The notes under the pieces are model-generated. The model was not told the origin of the DNA and did no database searches. It saw only the letters and a program-made list of their open reading frames with translations. The position numbers and the translations under genes are program-made. A stretch of 64,000 bases of DNA from positions 62,001-126,000 of the forward strand of contig CAVPCZ010000013.1 in assembly GCA_963702445.1 (NCBI GenBank). The letters are read 5' to 3'. The stretch's first letter is position 1; the number at the start of each line of letters is the position of its first letter. The DNA comes from CAVPCZ01 sp963702445 (GTDB taxonomy: Bacteria; Bacteroidota; Ignavibacteria; UBA10030; UBA6906). Positions 18,811 through 28,682 of the stretch are shown here, piece after piece.

Positions 18811-19773
18811 TCATTCCCGGCCCCTTCTCATGCGGTCTCCGGCCATCAGATGCAGCATCCGGTCATTTGGCTCTTCACCCGTTCCTGCCTGCCACCGCTT
18901 CCGTGGTCTGTTCGCGGAGGCACGCCCCCCGGAGCTGTCCGGCCGCCTGCCCCCGGTCTTCACCGGGCTGCCCGGCGGTCTGTCTTGCCTTCTTGACTTG
19001 TATCCCTGCCTCTTCAAGACTATCCAGTAGTACAGCCGGCGGGGGAGGAGGTGCGGGAGGAACGCCGCCACCTTGTAGCGCAATCCCGGTATGGAAACGA
19101 TCTTCCCCCTTTGCAGGTCGCGCAGGGATATGTCCACGACCTCTTCCGCGCTCATGAATCGTTTGAAGAAATCTCCCGATGTATCATAACCGAGCCGGGA
19201 ATGGAAATCAGACCTGGTGAACCCCGGGCAGAGCGCCTGAAGGCGGATGCCGCGCGCGCCAACCTCGAGATGCAGTGATTCGGTGAAACTGGTGAGATAG
19301 GCCTTGGTGGCGCAGTAGGTCACGCTCCCGGGGCCGTTGAGAAATCCGGCGACGGAAGAGACATTGATGATTGTGCCGGCTCCGCGGGCGAGCATGCCGC
19401 CCAATGCGGCATGGGTGAGCCGCACCGTGGCCGTGACGTGGGTGTGCATCAACGCCTCCTGTCCATCTATCTCCTCATCAGAAAAATGCCGGATGGTGGC
19501 ATACCCGGCGTTGTTCACCAGCATGGAGAGGTCGGGTGTCCGTTTGAGGCGATCTTCAAATGCCCGGAGCTCGTCCGGGTGTGACAACTCAGCCAGCAGA
19601 TACTCCGCGCGAATGCCAAACTGCCGACGCAGGCTATCGCAGAGGGCCGCCAGGCGTTCCTGGCGCCTGCCGTGCAGGAGTAGAGCGTATCCGTCAGCGG
19701 CCAGGCGGCGTGCAAATGCTTCGCCGATGCCCGAGGAGGCGCCTGTGATACATGCCGTGCCTGGTGATGTCAT
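18811..19773 (-). CDS. Short-chain dehydrogenase/reductase
   Basis: Classical SDR features: ITGASSGIGEAFA near residues 9-21 (NAD(P) loop), LVNNAGYA near 83-90, catalytic Ser in VSSVAGF and YCATK (YxxxK) near 151-155, then PGFTRSDF. The HGRRQ after the second strand suggests NADP(H). Substrate unknown. It follows the M1 peptidase gene by 9 bases on the same strand. The usual fold ends near residue 255 (RRLYYWIVLKRQGYKSRRQ). Another 60 or so Arg/Gly/Pro-rich residues follow and look like read-through, so a further undetected frameshift near 18990 is possible. Confidence -1.
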   Translation of the reverse strand: MTSPGTACITGASSGIGEAFARRLAADGYALLLHGRRQERLAALCDSLRRQFGIRAEYLLAELSHPDELRAFEDRLKRTPDLSMLVNNAGYATIRHFSDEEIDGQEALMHTHVTATVRLTHAALGGMLARGAGTIINVSSVAGFLNGPGSVTYCATKAYLTSFTESLHLEVGARGIRLQALCPGFTRSDFHSRLGYDTSGDFFKRFMSAEEVVDISLRDLQRGKIVSIPGLRYKVAAFLPHLLPRRLYYWIVLKRQGYKSRRQDRPPGSPVKTGGRRPDSSGGRASANRPRKRWQAGTGEEPNDRMLHLMAGDRMRRGRE

Positions 19774-19782
19774 ATGCTTCGC

Positions 19783-21748
19783 TCACTTGAGAAAGACAAG
19801 GGGTCTGGTCACGATCGAAGATCCTGCGGAGAGACGGGCGAAGTAGAGGCCGCTCGCAACAGGGCGCCCCCGATCATCGTTCCCGTACCATTGTACGGTG
19901 TGGGATCCGGGTTCGCGCACTTCCTGCACCAGCGTTGCGACACTCTGGCCGATAGTATTGTGGATGGTGAGCGTTGTGCCGGATCGCCGGGCCAGATGAA
20001 AAATGATGGTGGTGCCGGCATTGAACGGATTCGGATAGTTCTGTTCAAGCCGGGCAACGGAAGGCAGGTCCGCGTTCGGATCGATCAGCTCCCGGAGTAT
20101 CCATTGGTCGGGATCGACGTCCAGACGTTCGGGGCGGAATGCCGTGGTGAAGGTGAATTCCTGGCCGTTTGTCTCGTGGAAAAGCACAAGGCTGGTGTCG
20201 CGCGATTCGTTGGAGAGCCGGATGTCGACCGGCATGATGAAAAAGCGCGGGTTTGATGTGTATGTTTCCTGATGGATGGTGAGGCTGATGCGGAACCGCT
20301 CTCCTTCGGCGGCAGCTGTCCAGCGGGCTTCGTAGCGGGGGAACTTCTCTCCGTAGACCCACTGCGTGAAAAACCAGGCCAGGGAGCGTCCGGAGGCGGC
20401 TTCGCAGGCGGACTGAAAATCCGCTGTTGACGCCGTCCGGTATTGCAGCCGCGTGTCCGCCGCGTAGTTGCGCAGCGCCCTGAAAAAGACTTCGTCGCCC
20501 AGCACATGACGGAGCATGTGCAACAGGGAAGCCCCCTTTGCATAAACCCGGTTCGGGGCGAACAGGTTCGCCACGCTGGATGTATCCTGAACAAAGAGGG
20601 TTCCGGATGCGGTAAGGGCGCTGGTCATCCGGGCCCGGATCAAACGGCGGTACTCGGCGGGGCCGTACTGCACCTCGCGGTAGAGGGATTCGCTGTACGT
20701 CGCAAACCCTTCGTTCAGCCAGAGATCCTGCCATGTGGCGCAGGTGATCATGTCCCCGAACCACTGATGAGCCAGCTCGTGTGCGATCACATCTTCTTCA
20801 AACGTGGTCGTGGAGGTCATGGTCTGGTGTTCCATGGCTCCACCCCTTCCGAATTCACAGTGGCCGTACTTCTCCTTGAGAAAGGGGTAGGGTCCGAACA
20901 GCCCGTCGAATACCCGGAGCATGTCCACGGTGCGCGCAAGCTTCGGCTGGGCCGAAGCGAGATGCTGGGGGAGAACGTAGTTCAGAATTTCCAGTGAGTC
21001 GGTGGGGGAGTACCGGTACCAGTGGGAAAACACGGCAAAATCGGCAATGGCAACGGAGATCAGGTACGTGGCAATCGGGTAGCGCTCGGCCCATTCGTAG
21101 GTCAGCGTGCCATTGGGATTCTGCCGGATCGTACGGAGCAGTCCGTTGCTCCCGACTCTGAGCGGTGCGGGAACGGTGATCCGGATGCCGGCGGAGTCGG
21201 CTTTGTCCAGCGGATGGTCTTTGCACGGCCACCAATCGCGCGCGCCGTAGGGCTGGCTCAATGACCATATCCACGGACCACCCGTGTGCGCTCCAAAAAG
21301 GAAGCTCCCGAAACCGCTGGGATCCGGCGAGCCCATGGTAGTACACCTCGGTTTCGACGAGTTCCCCGGCGTTGTAGGTGCGCGAAAGCCGGACGGTGAA
21401 ACTGGAAGGAAACCGCGTCACCGGAAGCCGGATGCCGCCGGAAAGCACCGAATCCACAATCATCGGCCCGGCGAGATCGAGGCTCATGGTACTGGTGCCC
21501 CCGGTCATGACTCTGGCACGGACCAGGACGCTCCCCGCGAGGGATGCGGAGAAGACCGAAACGCGGATGTCCAGCCCGTAGTACAACACATCCAGACTAT
21601 CGCTTCCCGCTGACGCCGCCGGGACGGCTGTGGCAAGAAACCGTGATCTGGAGGAGCACCCGGTTTCGTCTTCCGCACCGGGCGCGGCGGAGAACGGCGC
21701 CGCCAGAAGAAGAAAGAGGGACAGTGTCGGAAGCGGACGTGGTTTCAT
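19783..21748 (-). CDS. Secreted M1-family aminopeptidase with type IX sorting domain (frameshifted)
   Basis: The start at 21748 gives a signal peptide (MKPRPLPTLSLFLLLAAPFSAAPG). An N-terminal beta domain follows, then YGARDWWPCKDHP. The catalytic zinc site is HELAHQWFGDMI with the second Glu ligand in NEGFATYSESLY (HExxH-x18-E). The C-terminus is a type A sorting domain (QNYPNPFNAGTTIIFHL... VTRPLVFLK). At about 21336-21342 one extra base breaks the frame; removing a G from GGG joins TEVYYHG to SPDPSGFGSFLFG, matching the family. It releases N-terminal amino acids outside the cell or at its surface, in line with the permease and peptide transporter genes downstream on the other strand. Confidence -1.
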
Positions 21749-21799
21749 GGGAGGTGCCTGGAACAAGATAGTGACACGCTCCCGAATCTGCAAATTTCA

Positions 21800-21828
21800 T
21801 TGACTTTGAATTCGTGAGTTGGTAGTTT
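21800..21828 (+). promoter_or_regulatory. Predicted ferritin promoter
   Basis: TTGACT (21800-21805), 17-base spacer, TAGTTT (21823-21828), 36 bases before the ferritin start codon, which is preceded by AAAGAAAGG. Confidence -1.
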
Positions 21829-21863
21829 ACGTCCGACATCACTAAAGAAAGGTACCCCAACCC

Positions 21864-22356
21864 ATGCTGAGCAAGCCCATTCAGGATGCGCTCAACGAGC
21901 AAATCAAGCACGAGATACAATTCGGCCTACATCTATCTCGCCATGTCGGCATACTGCGAATCCATCAATATGCCCGGCTGCGCACGCTGGCTGAAAGTGC
22001 AGTGGCAGGAAGAGCTCGAGCACTCGATGAAGTTGTTCGACTACGTGTACGATCGCGGAGGACGCGTCACCCTTCAGGCCATCGATCGCCCCCAGGCGGA
22101 TTATGCCTCCGTTAAAGACGTGTTCACACAGGTCCTCGCGCACGAACAGAAGGTCACGGCACTGATCAATGCACTGTTCGGTGTGGCCGTCAAGGAAAAC
22201 GACTATGCCACGCAGATCGAAGTGCAGTGGTTTATCAAGGAACAGGTCGAAGAAGAGAAACACGCGTCGGAAATCCTCGATACACTCAAGATCGCCGGGG
22301 AGTCCGGGCCGTCACTCATCATGCTCGACCGTCATCTCGGCAGCAGGGGTAAGTAG
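21864..22356 (+). CDS. ftnA: Bacterial non-heme ferritin (frameshifted)
   Basis: The start MLSKPIQDALNEQIKHEIQ breaks at about 21918-21924, and the protein resumes as SAYIYLAMSAYCESINMPGCARW; removing one base from CAATTCG restores it. About 164 residues, the normal length. Ferroxidase ligands are recognisable: Glu of KHEI, EELEH in the second helix, HEQKV, and Glu of QVEEEKHA. It stores iron as a ferric core in the cytoplasm. The last helix region ends DRHLGSRGK. The next gene starts 4 bases on, so they are probably co-transcribed, though an iron store and an amino acid permease have no clear link. Confidence -1.
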
Positions 22357-22359
22357 AGA

Positions 22360-23803
22360 TTGGAAAGCGGCCGACCGCACCTGTCCCGCGTTCTGGGACC
22401 GTACGATCTTTCGTTCTTCCTGGTTGCGGCGCTGGTCAACCTGAACAGCGTCCCCGTGATCGCCGCAATCGGTCCGGGTGCCCTTCTTTTCTGGCTGCTG
22501 GGGTTTGCGCTTTTCTTCCTTCCTCAAGGGGTAGCGGTTCTGGAGCTTTCCAGCCGCTACCCGCAGGAGGGGGGAATCTACAATTGGGTCAAGACCGCGT
22601 TCGGTGATTTCCACGGGTTTCTCTCCGGCTGGTGTTACTGGACCAACAATATTTTCTACATTCCCACGCTGCTCTTCTATATCGTCGGGTTCGCGGCATA
22701 CATCGGCGGCCCGGCCACTGCCGGCCTCGCAACGACACCCGCTGTCCATGTCCCTGATCTCTCTCGCGCTTCTGTGGGTCATCACGGGCATCAACGTGCT
22801 CGGACTGGATGTGGGGAAGTGGGTGCAGAGCATAGGGGCCGTCGGCACCCTTCTGACCACGGCGGTGATTCTGGCGGTCGGTCTGATCACGCTCTCAACG
22901 CAGGGCGCGGCGAATACCATCAGCGTGCCCTCGGTGTTCTCGGGTTTCGACGACTGGCGGACGGTGGCCCTGCTCAGCGTGGTGTGCCTCAACTACGTGG
23001 GTCTCGAACTGGGTTCGGTTATGGGGGATGAGATCAAGGAGCCGCGCAAGAGCATCCCGCGCGCGGTGGTGATCGCCGGCGTGACCACCGTGACCCTGTA
23101 CCTTCTGGCGACGTTTGCCCTCCAGCTGACCATCCCTTCGCAGGAGATCGGCGTCATCGACGGCATTCTGCAGGGCGTGCAGCGCGCCGCAACGTCTATT
23201 TCTCTTCCCTGGATCGTGATTCCCGTGGCGCTGCTGATGAGCCTGAACGCGGCGGGGAACACATCGGCGTGGCTGGCCGGTTCGTCGCGCATTCCGTTCG
23301 TCATCGGTATCGACCGGTATCTGCCGGCCGCGCTGGGCCGGACGCACCCGCGCTATCATACTCCGCATGTTGCCCTTGTCGTGCAGGGTTTCGCCTCGAG
23401 CCTCTTCATCGTCATCAGCGCAATCGGATCCTCGGTGCACGATATGTACATGATTCTCCTGCAGACGACGGTGATCCTGCAGCTGATTCCCTATCTGTAT
23501 ATGTTCGCCGCATTGATCCGGCTCAGATTGCGTATGACCGCGGCTGATACGGAGCGGAGGTTTTTCCGGAACTCCTGGAGCGTCTATGTCGCCGGCGTTC
23601 TCGGGTTCCTGGTGACCGCCGGAGCTCTCTTCGTCGCCTTCATCCCGTCCGCTTCGGTTTCCGATGTCTGGAACTTCGAACTGAAAACCACCCTGGGCGC
23701 GCTGAGCTTTCTGATTCCCGTGCTGATTCTGTTCCGGATGAAGATCCGGAAGGACCGGTTCGGCGTTCCTGTCCCGCAGGAAATCGAAGTCGTCCCGGAT
23801 TGA
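22360..23803 (+). CDS. APC-family amino acid permease (frameshifted)
   Basis: A TTG start at 22360 directly after the ferritin stop gives ESGRPHLSRVLGPYDLSFFLVAALVNLNSVPV. Twelve membrane segments follow. Family landmarks: ELSSRYPQEGGIYNWVKTAFGDFHGFLSGWCYW in the first part and EIKEPRKSIPRAV in the middle, as in glutamate:GABA-type transporters. At about 22738-22740 an extra base in a CCC run breaks the frame; without it GLATTP runs into LSMSLISLALLWVITG. Length about 480 residues, normal. It imports or exchanges amino acids across the inner membrane, probably products of the nearby peptidases. Substrate not determinable. Confidence -1.
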
Positions 23804-23830
23804 ATCCGCTGTCCACTCCCGGAAGGAGTT

Positions 23831-25189
23831 ATGTCCTCTATGGCCCACACGGCTTCCCAGGCGGGCGATGGTCAACGTTCCTGGAAATTTCCGCCGGCGT
23901 TCTGGACCGCCAATATCGTCGAGCTCTTTGAGCGCGCGGCATATTATGCGGTCTTCATCGCCATCACCCTCTATCTGACCAACGTGGTCGGCTTCAATGA
24001 CGTGAACGCGGCATGGATCAGCGGCGCGTTCTCTGCCGGGATCTATTTTCTCCCCCCGTTTACCGGGGCGCTCGCCGACAAGATGGGTTTCCGCCGTTCG
24101 ATCCTGCTTGCCTTTGCGCTGCTCACCGTGGGGTATTTTTCGCTCGGGGCTCTGCCGTATAAACCGGTGGTGATTCCCGCGCTGGTGGTCCTGATGGTCG
24201 GCGGCTCGTTCATCAAGTCCATCATCACCGGAACGGTTGCCAAGACATCCACATCGGCCAACCGCGCGCGCGCGTACTCCCTTTTCTATGGCATGGTGAA
24301 CGTCGGGGCGTTCCTGGGGAAGACGGCGGCGTATCCCCTGCGCCTGAATCTGGGACTGGAGGCGATCAATTACTACGCTGCGGTGATGACCCTGATCGCC
24401 CTGGTCGTGGTCTACTTCTTCTTCCGGAACACCGACATCCACGGCGAAGGGAAAAGCGTCAGCGAGGTCTGGCAGGCCCTGGTCCGGGTGGTCAGCAACA
24501 TGCGCCTCCTGATCCTGATCCTGATCGTCACCGGGTTCTGGATCATCCAGCACCAGATGTATGCGACGATGCCGAAGTACGTGTTGCGCACCGTCGGGCA
24601 GCATGCGTCCCCCGAGTGGATCGCCAACGTGAACCCCTTCGTCGTGATGAGCCTGGTGGTTTTCATCACGCATGTCTTGAAAAACGTCAGCGCAGTCAGC
24701 TCGATGTTCATCGGCATGCTCCTGATGCCCCTCTCGGCGTTGTGCATGGCCTCCAGCCCGTTGCTTGAGTCGATTACCGGTCTGTCCGTCAGCCTGCCCG
24801 GCGGACTCTCGGCACATCCGATTACGGTCATGCTGATTACCGGTATTGTGGTGCAGGGACTGGCGGAGTGTTTCATCTCTCCCCGTTATCTGGAGTTTTT
24901 CTCGCACCAGGCGCCCAAAGGGGAGGAGGGACTCTACCTCGGTTTTTCCCATCTGCACTCCTTCTTTTCCTCCCTGATCGGGTTTGGCATTTCGGGATAC
25001 CTGCTGAACGCCTACTGCCCCGATCCGCGTACATTGACGCCCGCCCAGCTTGTCCACGCCTACGACGGGGCCTACGTGCTCTGGTACTACTTCGCGGCAA
25101 TCGGGTTCACCGCGGCTCTTGCGCTGGCATTGTATGCAGGCATCACCCGACGATGGGATGCACGAAAGGCTCACGGAGCGCGCCCATGA
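23831..25189 (+). CDS. POT/PTR2-family proton-coupled peptide transporter
   Basis: ATG 23831 has AAGGAG upstream. The 452-residue protein has about twelve to fourteen membrane helices. The first helix ELFERAAYYAVFIAITLYLTN is the POT signature (ExxERxxYY) used in proton coupling, and GALADKMGFRRSI is the MFS loop 2-3 motif. GMVNVGAFLGKTAAY and SPRYLEFFSHQAPKGEEGLYLG match later POT segments. Such carriers import di- and tripeptides with protons, fitting the M28, M16, M1 and M19 peptidases around it. The gene is intact. Its stop overlaps the next start (ATGA at 25186). Confidence -1.
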   Translation: MSSMAHTASQAGDGQRSWKFPPAFWTANIVELFERAAYYAVFIAITLYLTNVVGFNDVNAAWISGAFSAGIYFLPPFTGALADKMGFRRSILLAFALLTVGYFSLGALPYKPVVIPALVVLMVGGSFIKSIITGTVAKTSTSANRARAYSLFYGMVNVGAFLGKTAAYPLRLNLGLEAINYYAAVMTLIALVVVYFFFRNTDIHGEGKSVSEVWQALVRVVSNMRLLILILIVTGFWIIQHQMYATMPKYVLRTVGQHASPEWIANVNPFVVMSLVVFITHVLKNVSAVSSMFIGMLLMPLSALCMASSPLLESITGLSVSLPGGLSAHPITVMLITGIVVQGLAECFISPRYLEFFSHQAPKGEEGLYLGFSHLHSFFSSLIGFGISGYLLNAYCPDPRTLTPAQLVHAYDGAYVLWYYFAAIGFTAALALALYAGITRRWDARKAHGARP

Positions 25190-26180
25190 CCTCTTCCCCC
25201 ATACGGTTTGCCATTCTCGGGTTCGGAAGTTTCGCCGAACGCGCCATCACCCCCGCCCTGCGGGCCACGCCGGGGGCTGAACTCGTGGCGATCCAGAAAC
25301 GCTCGGTTGATCAGGCGCGTGAAAAGGCTCTGGAGCACCGCATACCTCTCTTCTTCGATTCGGTGGATGAGAGCCGTTGCGCATCCGGATGTGGATGCGG
25401 TCTTCATCGTCTCGGCGAACGGCGCGCATTGTGCGGAGACGATAGCGGCGGCACAGGCCGGCAAGCATGTGCTCGTCGAAAAACCGATGGCCCTGAATGT
25501 CCGCGAAGCGGAAGAGATGATTGCGGCGTGTGCGCGACACCGCGTGATGCTGATGGTCGGTCATGTGATCCGGTTTTCTCCCCTGGTGAACCGCATGCGG
25601 GACATTGTCGCTTCCGGAATCCTGGGACGGGTGACCTATGCAAAGGCGAACTTCGTCTATGACGCCCGGTTGAGCCATCGCACATGGCTCTACGACCGGC
25701 ATGTCGCGGGCGGGGGCCCCGTGTTTGATATCGGCGTCCACTGCATCGATACGCTCCGCTATGTGCTTGCAGATGAGGTGATCGAAACGACGGGCATCCT
25801 GGAACCGGTGCCCACGGAGACGCGGACCGAAGAGAGTGCGCAAGTCTCCCTCCGTTTCAGCCGGGGCGCGATCGGCTCCGTCTATTGTTCCTACGCCGCC
25901 CCTGTCCGGCGCAAACAGATCGAAATCCAGGGCACGGAAGGGTCGCTGCGTGCCGGAGGACTTCACGGTCGGAAGCCAGACAACGGAGCTGATCATTGAA
26001 CTCGGGACCGATGCGGTCCCCGGGAGCCTGACAACGGAACAGTTTGCCGTCCCGAACCTCTATGTGGAAGAAATCGCGCATTTCTGCGCGTGCATCAGAA
26101 ACCACCGCCCATCGCTCACGCCGGGTGAAAACGGACTCGCCAACCAGCGCATTCTCGACCGGGCTGTGGGAAACAGATAA
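25186..26180 (+). CDS. Gfo/Idh/MocA-family oxidoreductase (two frameshifts)
   Basis: The N-terminal FAILGFGSFAERAITPAL is the GxGxxA dinucleotide-binding loop. HPDVDAVFIVSANGAHCAETIAAA followed by GKHVLVEKPMAL is the EKP motif of the family, and GGGPVFDIGVHCIDTLRYVL is the G-G-G-x-x-x-D-x-G-x-H motif with the catalytic His. Frame breaks occur at about 25374 (an extra C; VDES joins VAHPDVD) and 25955 (an extra G; GSLRA joins EDFTVGSQ). The corrected protein has about 330 residues, the usual size. It probably oxidises or reduces a sugar or inositol derivative with NAD(P). Translationally coupled to the peptide transporter, which is not an obvious partner. Confidence -1.
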
Positions 26181-26201
26181 AGCCCCCGTGAAGAGCCTCC
26201 A

Positions 26202-27457
26202 ATGATTCTCCAGCGTTCAGCTGCCGCTCTCGCTCTTTCGGTTCTCTCCGGCTGCGCCACCCGGCCGCAGCATGAAGATCCGGCCGTTCTCGCCAATCGC
26301 CTCCGCGCCGAACAGCTTGCTCAGCAGTGTATCCTGGTGGATGCGCATCTGGACATTCCTTACAGGCTGCTCGAGCGGATGGCGGATATCTCCGTGCGGA
26401 GTTACACGACCGATTTTGATTATCCGCGTGCGCGGACGGGGGGACTCGATGCCGCGTTCGCCGCTGTGTACACCCCGCAGTCCTACGAATCCTCCGGCGG
26501 TGCCCGCGATGTACGCGGAGCAGGGGATCAGGTTTGTCGAGGGACTGGTCGCGCGCTGGCCTCTGCACTTCGCCCTGGCACGGTCGGAATCGGATATCCG
26601 CGCCAACGCCCGCAACGCCCTGATATCCCTGCCGCTCGGGATGGAGAACGGCATCCCGCTGGAGGGGGACCTGGCAAACGTACAGCGATTCTATGACCGC
26701 GGAATCCGGTATATCACGCTCGTGCATGCCCGGCCGAATCACCTCGCCGACGCTTCCATGGACACCCTCCGGCCCTGGAATGGACTGAGTCCTTTCGGCC
26801 GCGAGGTGATCGCAGAGATGAACAGGGTGGGAATGCTCATCGACGTCTCGCATATGTCGGATAGCGCCTTTTCTCAAACGCTGGCACTGTCACGCGCCCC
26901 CGTGATCGCCTCCCACTCCGCCTGCCGTTCCTTCACACCGGGATGGGAACGCAATCTCAGCGACGACATGATCCGTGTGCTGGCAGCCCGGGGCGGGGTC
27001 GTGCAGATGAATTTCGGCTCGGAGTTTCTGCGGGATGATATCCGCCTGCGCATGCGGCAGGCAGGCCCCGCCGTGCGCGCCTACCTTGTCGAACACAATC
27101 TGCGCTCCCTGGACGAGGAGGCGGTCCGTTTTGCCCGTGCCTATCGTCTTGAGCAGGGAATCCCGTACGCCGACGTGACCGACCTTGCGCGGCACATCGA
27201 CCACGTGAAGAGTCTCGTCGGTGTGGAACACATCGGGCTCGGATCGGATTTCGAGGGGCTCGGAGACGACCTCCCCGAGGGCCTGAAGGACGTTTCCGGT
27301 TACCCGAACCTGATCGCCGAGCTGCTGGCGTCGCGGCTATAGTGATGACGACATACAGAAGATCTGCGGCGGGAATTTCTTCCGTGTCTGGTCCGCGGCG
27401 GACAGTATCGCCCGCACCATGCAGCGAGAGACCCCGCTTCCCCCGGCCGTTCGCTGA
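26202..27457 (+). CDS. M19 membrane dipeptidase, predicted lipoprotein (two frameshifts)
   Basis: A lipoprotein signal ends LSVLSGC, so the protein should be anchored in a membrane. VDAHLDIPYRLL carries the HxD zinc pair; EGD, VDVSHMSD, IASHSACRSFTPG and IGLGSDFEG are the other M19 landmarks. The first break, near 26503-26505, is an extra C (SSGGA to AMYAEQGIRFVEG). The second, near 27331-27336, makes an early TAG; correcting it adds YSDDDIQKICGGNFFRVW, the conserved C-terminal helix of the family, and moves the stop to 27455-27457. M19 enzymes cleave dipeptides, including mixed L,D forms, complementing the peptide transporter upstream. Confidence -1.
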
Positions 27458-27545
27458 CCAATGGCTTGATGCGGAATGCCGGCCGGACAGGCAGCGTAAC
27501 AGAGGTAGCGTACTCTCCGAACGCTTGTTACCCTCCGAACGCTGA

Positions 27546-27574
27546 TTGATTGTCTCGTCCGAAGTCCGTAATTT
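27546..27574 (+). promoter_or_regulatory. Predicted promoter of the first efflux operon
   Basis: TTGATT (27546-27551), 17-base spacer, TAATTT (27569-27574), 30 bases before the start at 27605. Just upstream, CTCCGAACGCT occurs twice (about 27516 and 27533), 17 bases apart, a possible regulator site. Confidence -1.
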
Positions 27575-27604
27575 ACACTTTCTCATGCCTCCCGGAATCT
27601 CCAT

Positions 27605-28675
27605 ATGAAACCCCGTACGCGTCTTGTGCTCCTGATCGTTATCGCCGTCGTTGTCGTCATCATCCTCGCAAGCCCCCGCCTAAAACTCTTTTCGTCCGGG
27701 CCCGGGGACGGCGCGGGAACAGGTTCGCGCGATACGCGCCTTCCCGTCAAGGCGGTGATTCTCCGTCCCGAACAGCTGACCAATACCATTCGTGCCACCG
27801 GTACGATTCTGGCGAACGAGGAGGTGGAATTGCGAAGTGAAATCGCCGGAAAGATCCAGGAGATCGTTTTTCAGGAAGGAAGCCGCGTTCGCAAAGGCGA
27901 TCTCCTGGTGCGTATCAATGATGACGAGCTCCGGGCCCAGATCAAGAAACTGGATTCCCAGAAGAAGCTGGCGGAAGAGAAAGAACGCCGGCGCAGAATG
28001 CTCTTCGAGAAACAGAATATCAGTCCGGAAGACTATGAAATCGCCCTCAACGAGTTGAACAGCATCAAGGCCGAGATCGAGTACAATACCGCACGGCTTG
28101 ACAAGACCGCACTGCGCGCGCCGTTTAATGGCATTATCGGCCTGCGCTACGTGAGCGACGGAAGCTACGTGTCGTCCACTTCCCGCATTGCCACGCTGCA
28201 GGATGTCGAGAAGGTGAAAGTGGATTTCGCCGTTCCGGAACGCTATGCGGCACAGGTGAAGACGGGCCAGACAATACGGTTTACCCGCACGGGGTCGGAT
28301 GAGGTGTTTGTGGGGCGCATCTTCGCCGTGGAACCCAAAATCGACCCCCAGACCCGCACACTGCAGGCGCGCGCCCTGTGCGCGAATCCCGGAGGACGGA
28401 TTCTTCCGGGAGCCTTCGTCGAAGTGAATCTGGAATTGGAACGGTTTGAAGCAGCCCTCCTCGTTCCTTCGGAGGCGGTCATCCCGGAGTTGAAGGGTCA
28501 GAAGGTGTTCCTCTACCGCGGCGGCCGTGCGGAACAGTCGGCCGTGCGAACAGGTCTGCGCACCGAGAACAAAGTGCAGATTCTGGAGGGCGTTCAGCCG
28601 GGCGATACGGTCCTGACAACGGGTATTCTGCAGGTGGCGCCGGGATTGTCGCTGAATCTGACCGAAGTGAAATAG
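27605..28675 (+). CDS. RND efflux periplasmic adaptor (membrane fusion protein)
   Basis: The 356 residues start with one membrane helix (RLVLLIVIAVVVVIILASP). A lipoyl half (AGKIQEIVFQEGSRVRKGDLLVRI), a coiled-coil hairpin of about 70 residues rich in Lys and Glu, the second lipoyl half (KTALRAPFNGIIGLRYVSDGSYV), a beta-barrel domain and a membrane-proximal domain follow. This is the standard adaptor between an inner-membrane RND pump and an outer-membrane channel. The pump gene starts 7 bases later. No TolC gene is in this operon; the one at 45131 belongs to the second pump. Confidence -1.
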   Translation: MKPRTRLVLLIVIAVVVVIILASPRLKLFSSGPGDGAGTGSRDTRLPVKAVILRPEQLTNTIRATGTILANEEVELRSEIAGKIQEIVFQEGSRVRKGDLLVRINDDELRAQIKKLDSQKKLAEEKERRRRMLFEKQNISPEDYEIALNELNSIKAEIEYNTARLDKTALRAPFNGIIGLRYVSDGSYVSSTSRIATLQDVEKVKVDFAVPERYAAQVKTGQTIRFTRTGSDEVFVGRIFAVEPKIDPQTRTLQARALCANPGGRILPGAFVEVNLELERFEAALLVPSEAVIPELKGQKVFLYRGGRAEQSAVRTGLRTENKVQILEGVQPGDTVLTTGILQVAPGLSLNLTEVK

Positions 28676-28682
28676 GCTCGCC

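Noticed and set aside
22895..25174. Long open frame on the minus strand opposite the permease and transporter
   Set aside because: Its residues are His/Gln/Arg/Gly-rich with no motif, as expected from the complement of GC-rich membrane-protein codons.
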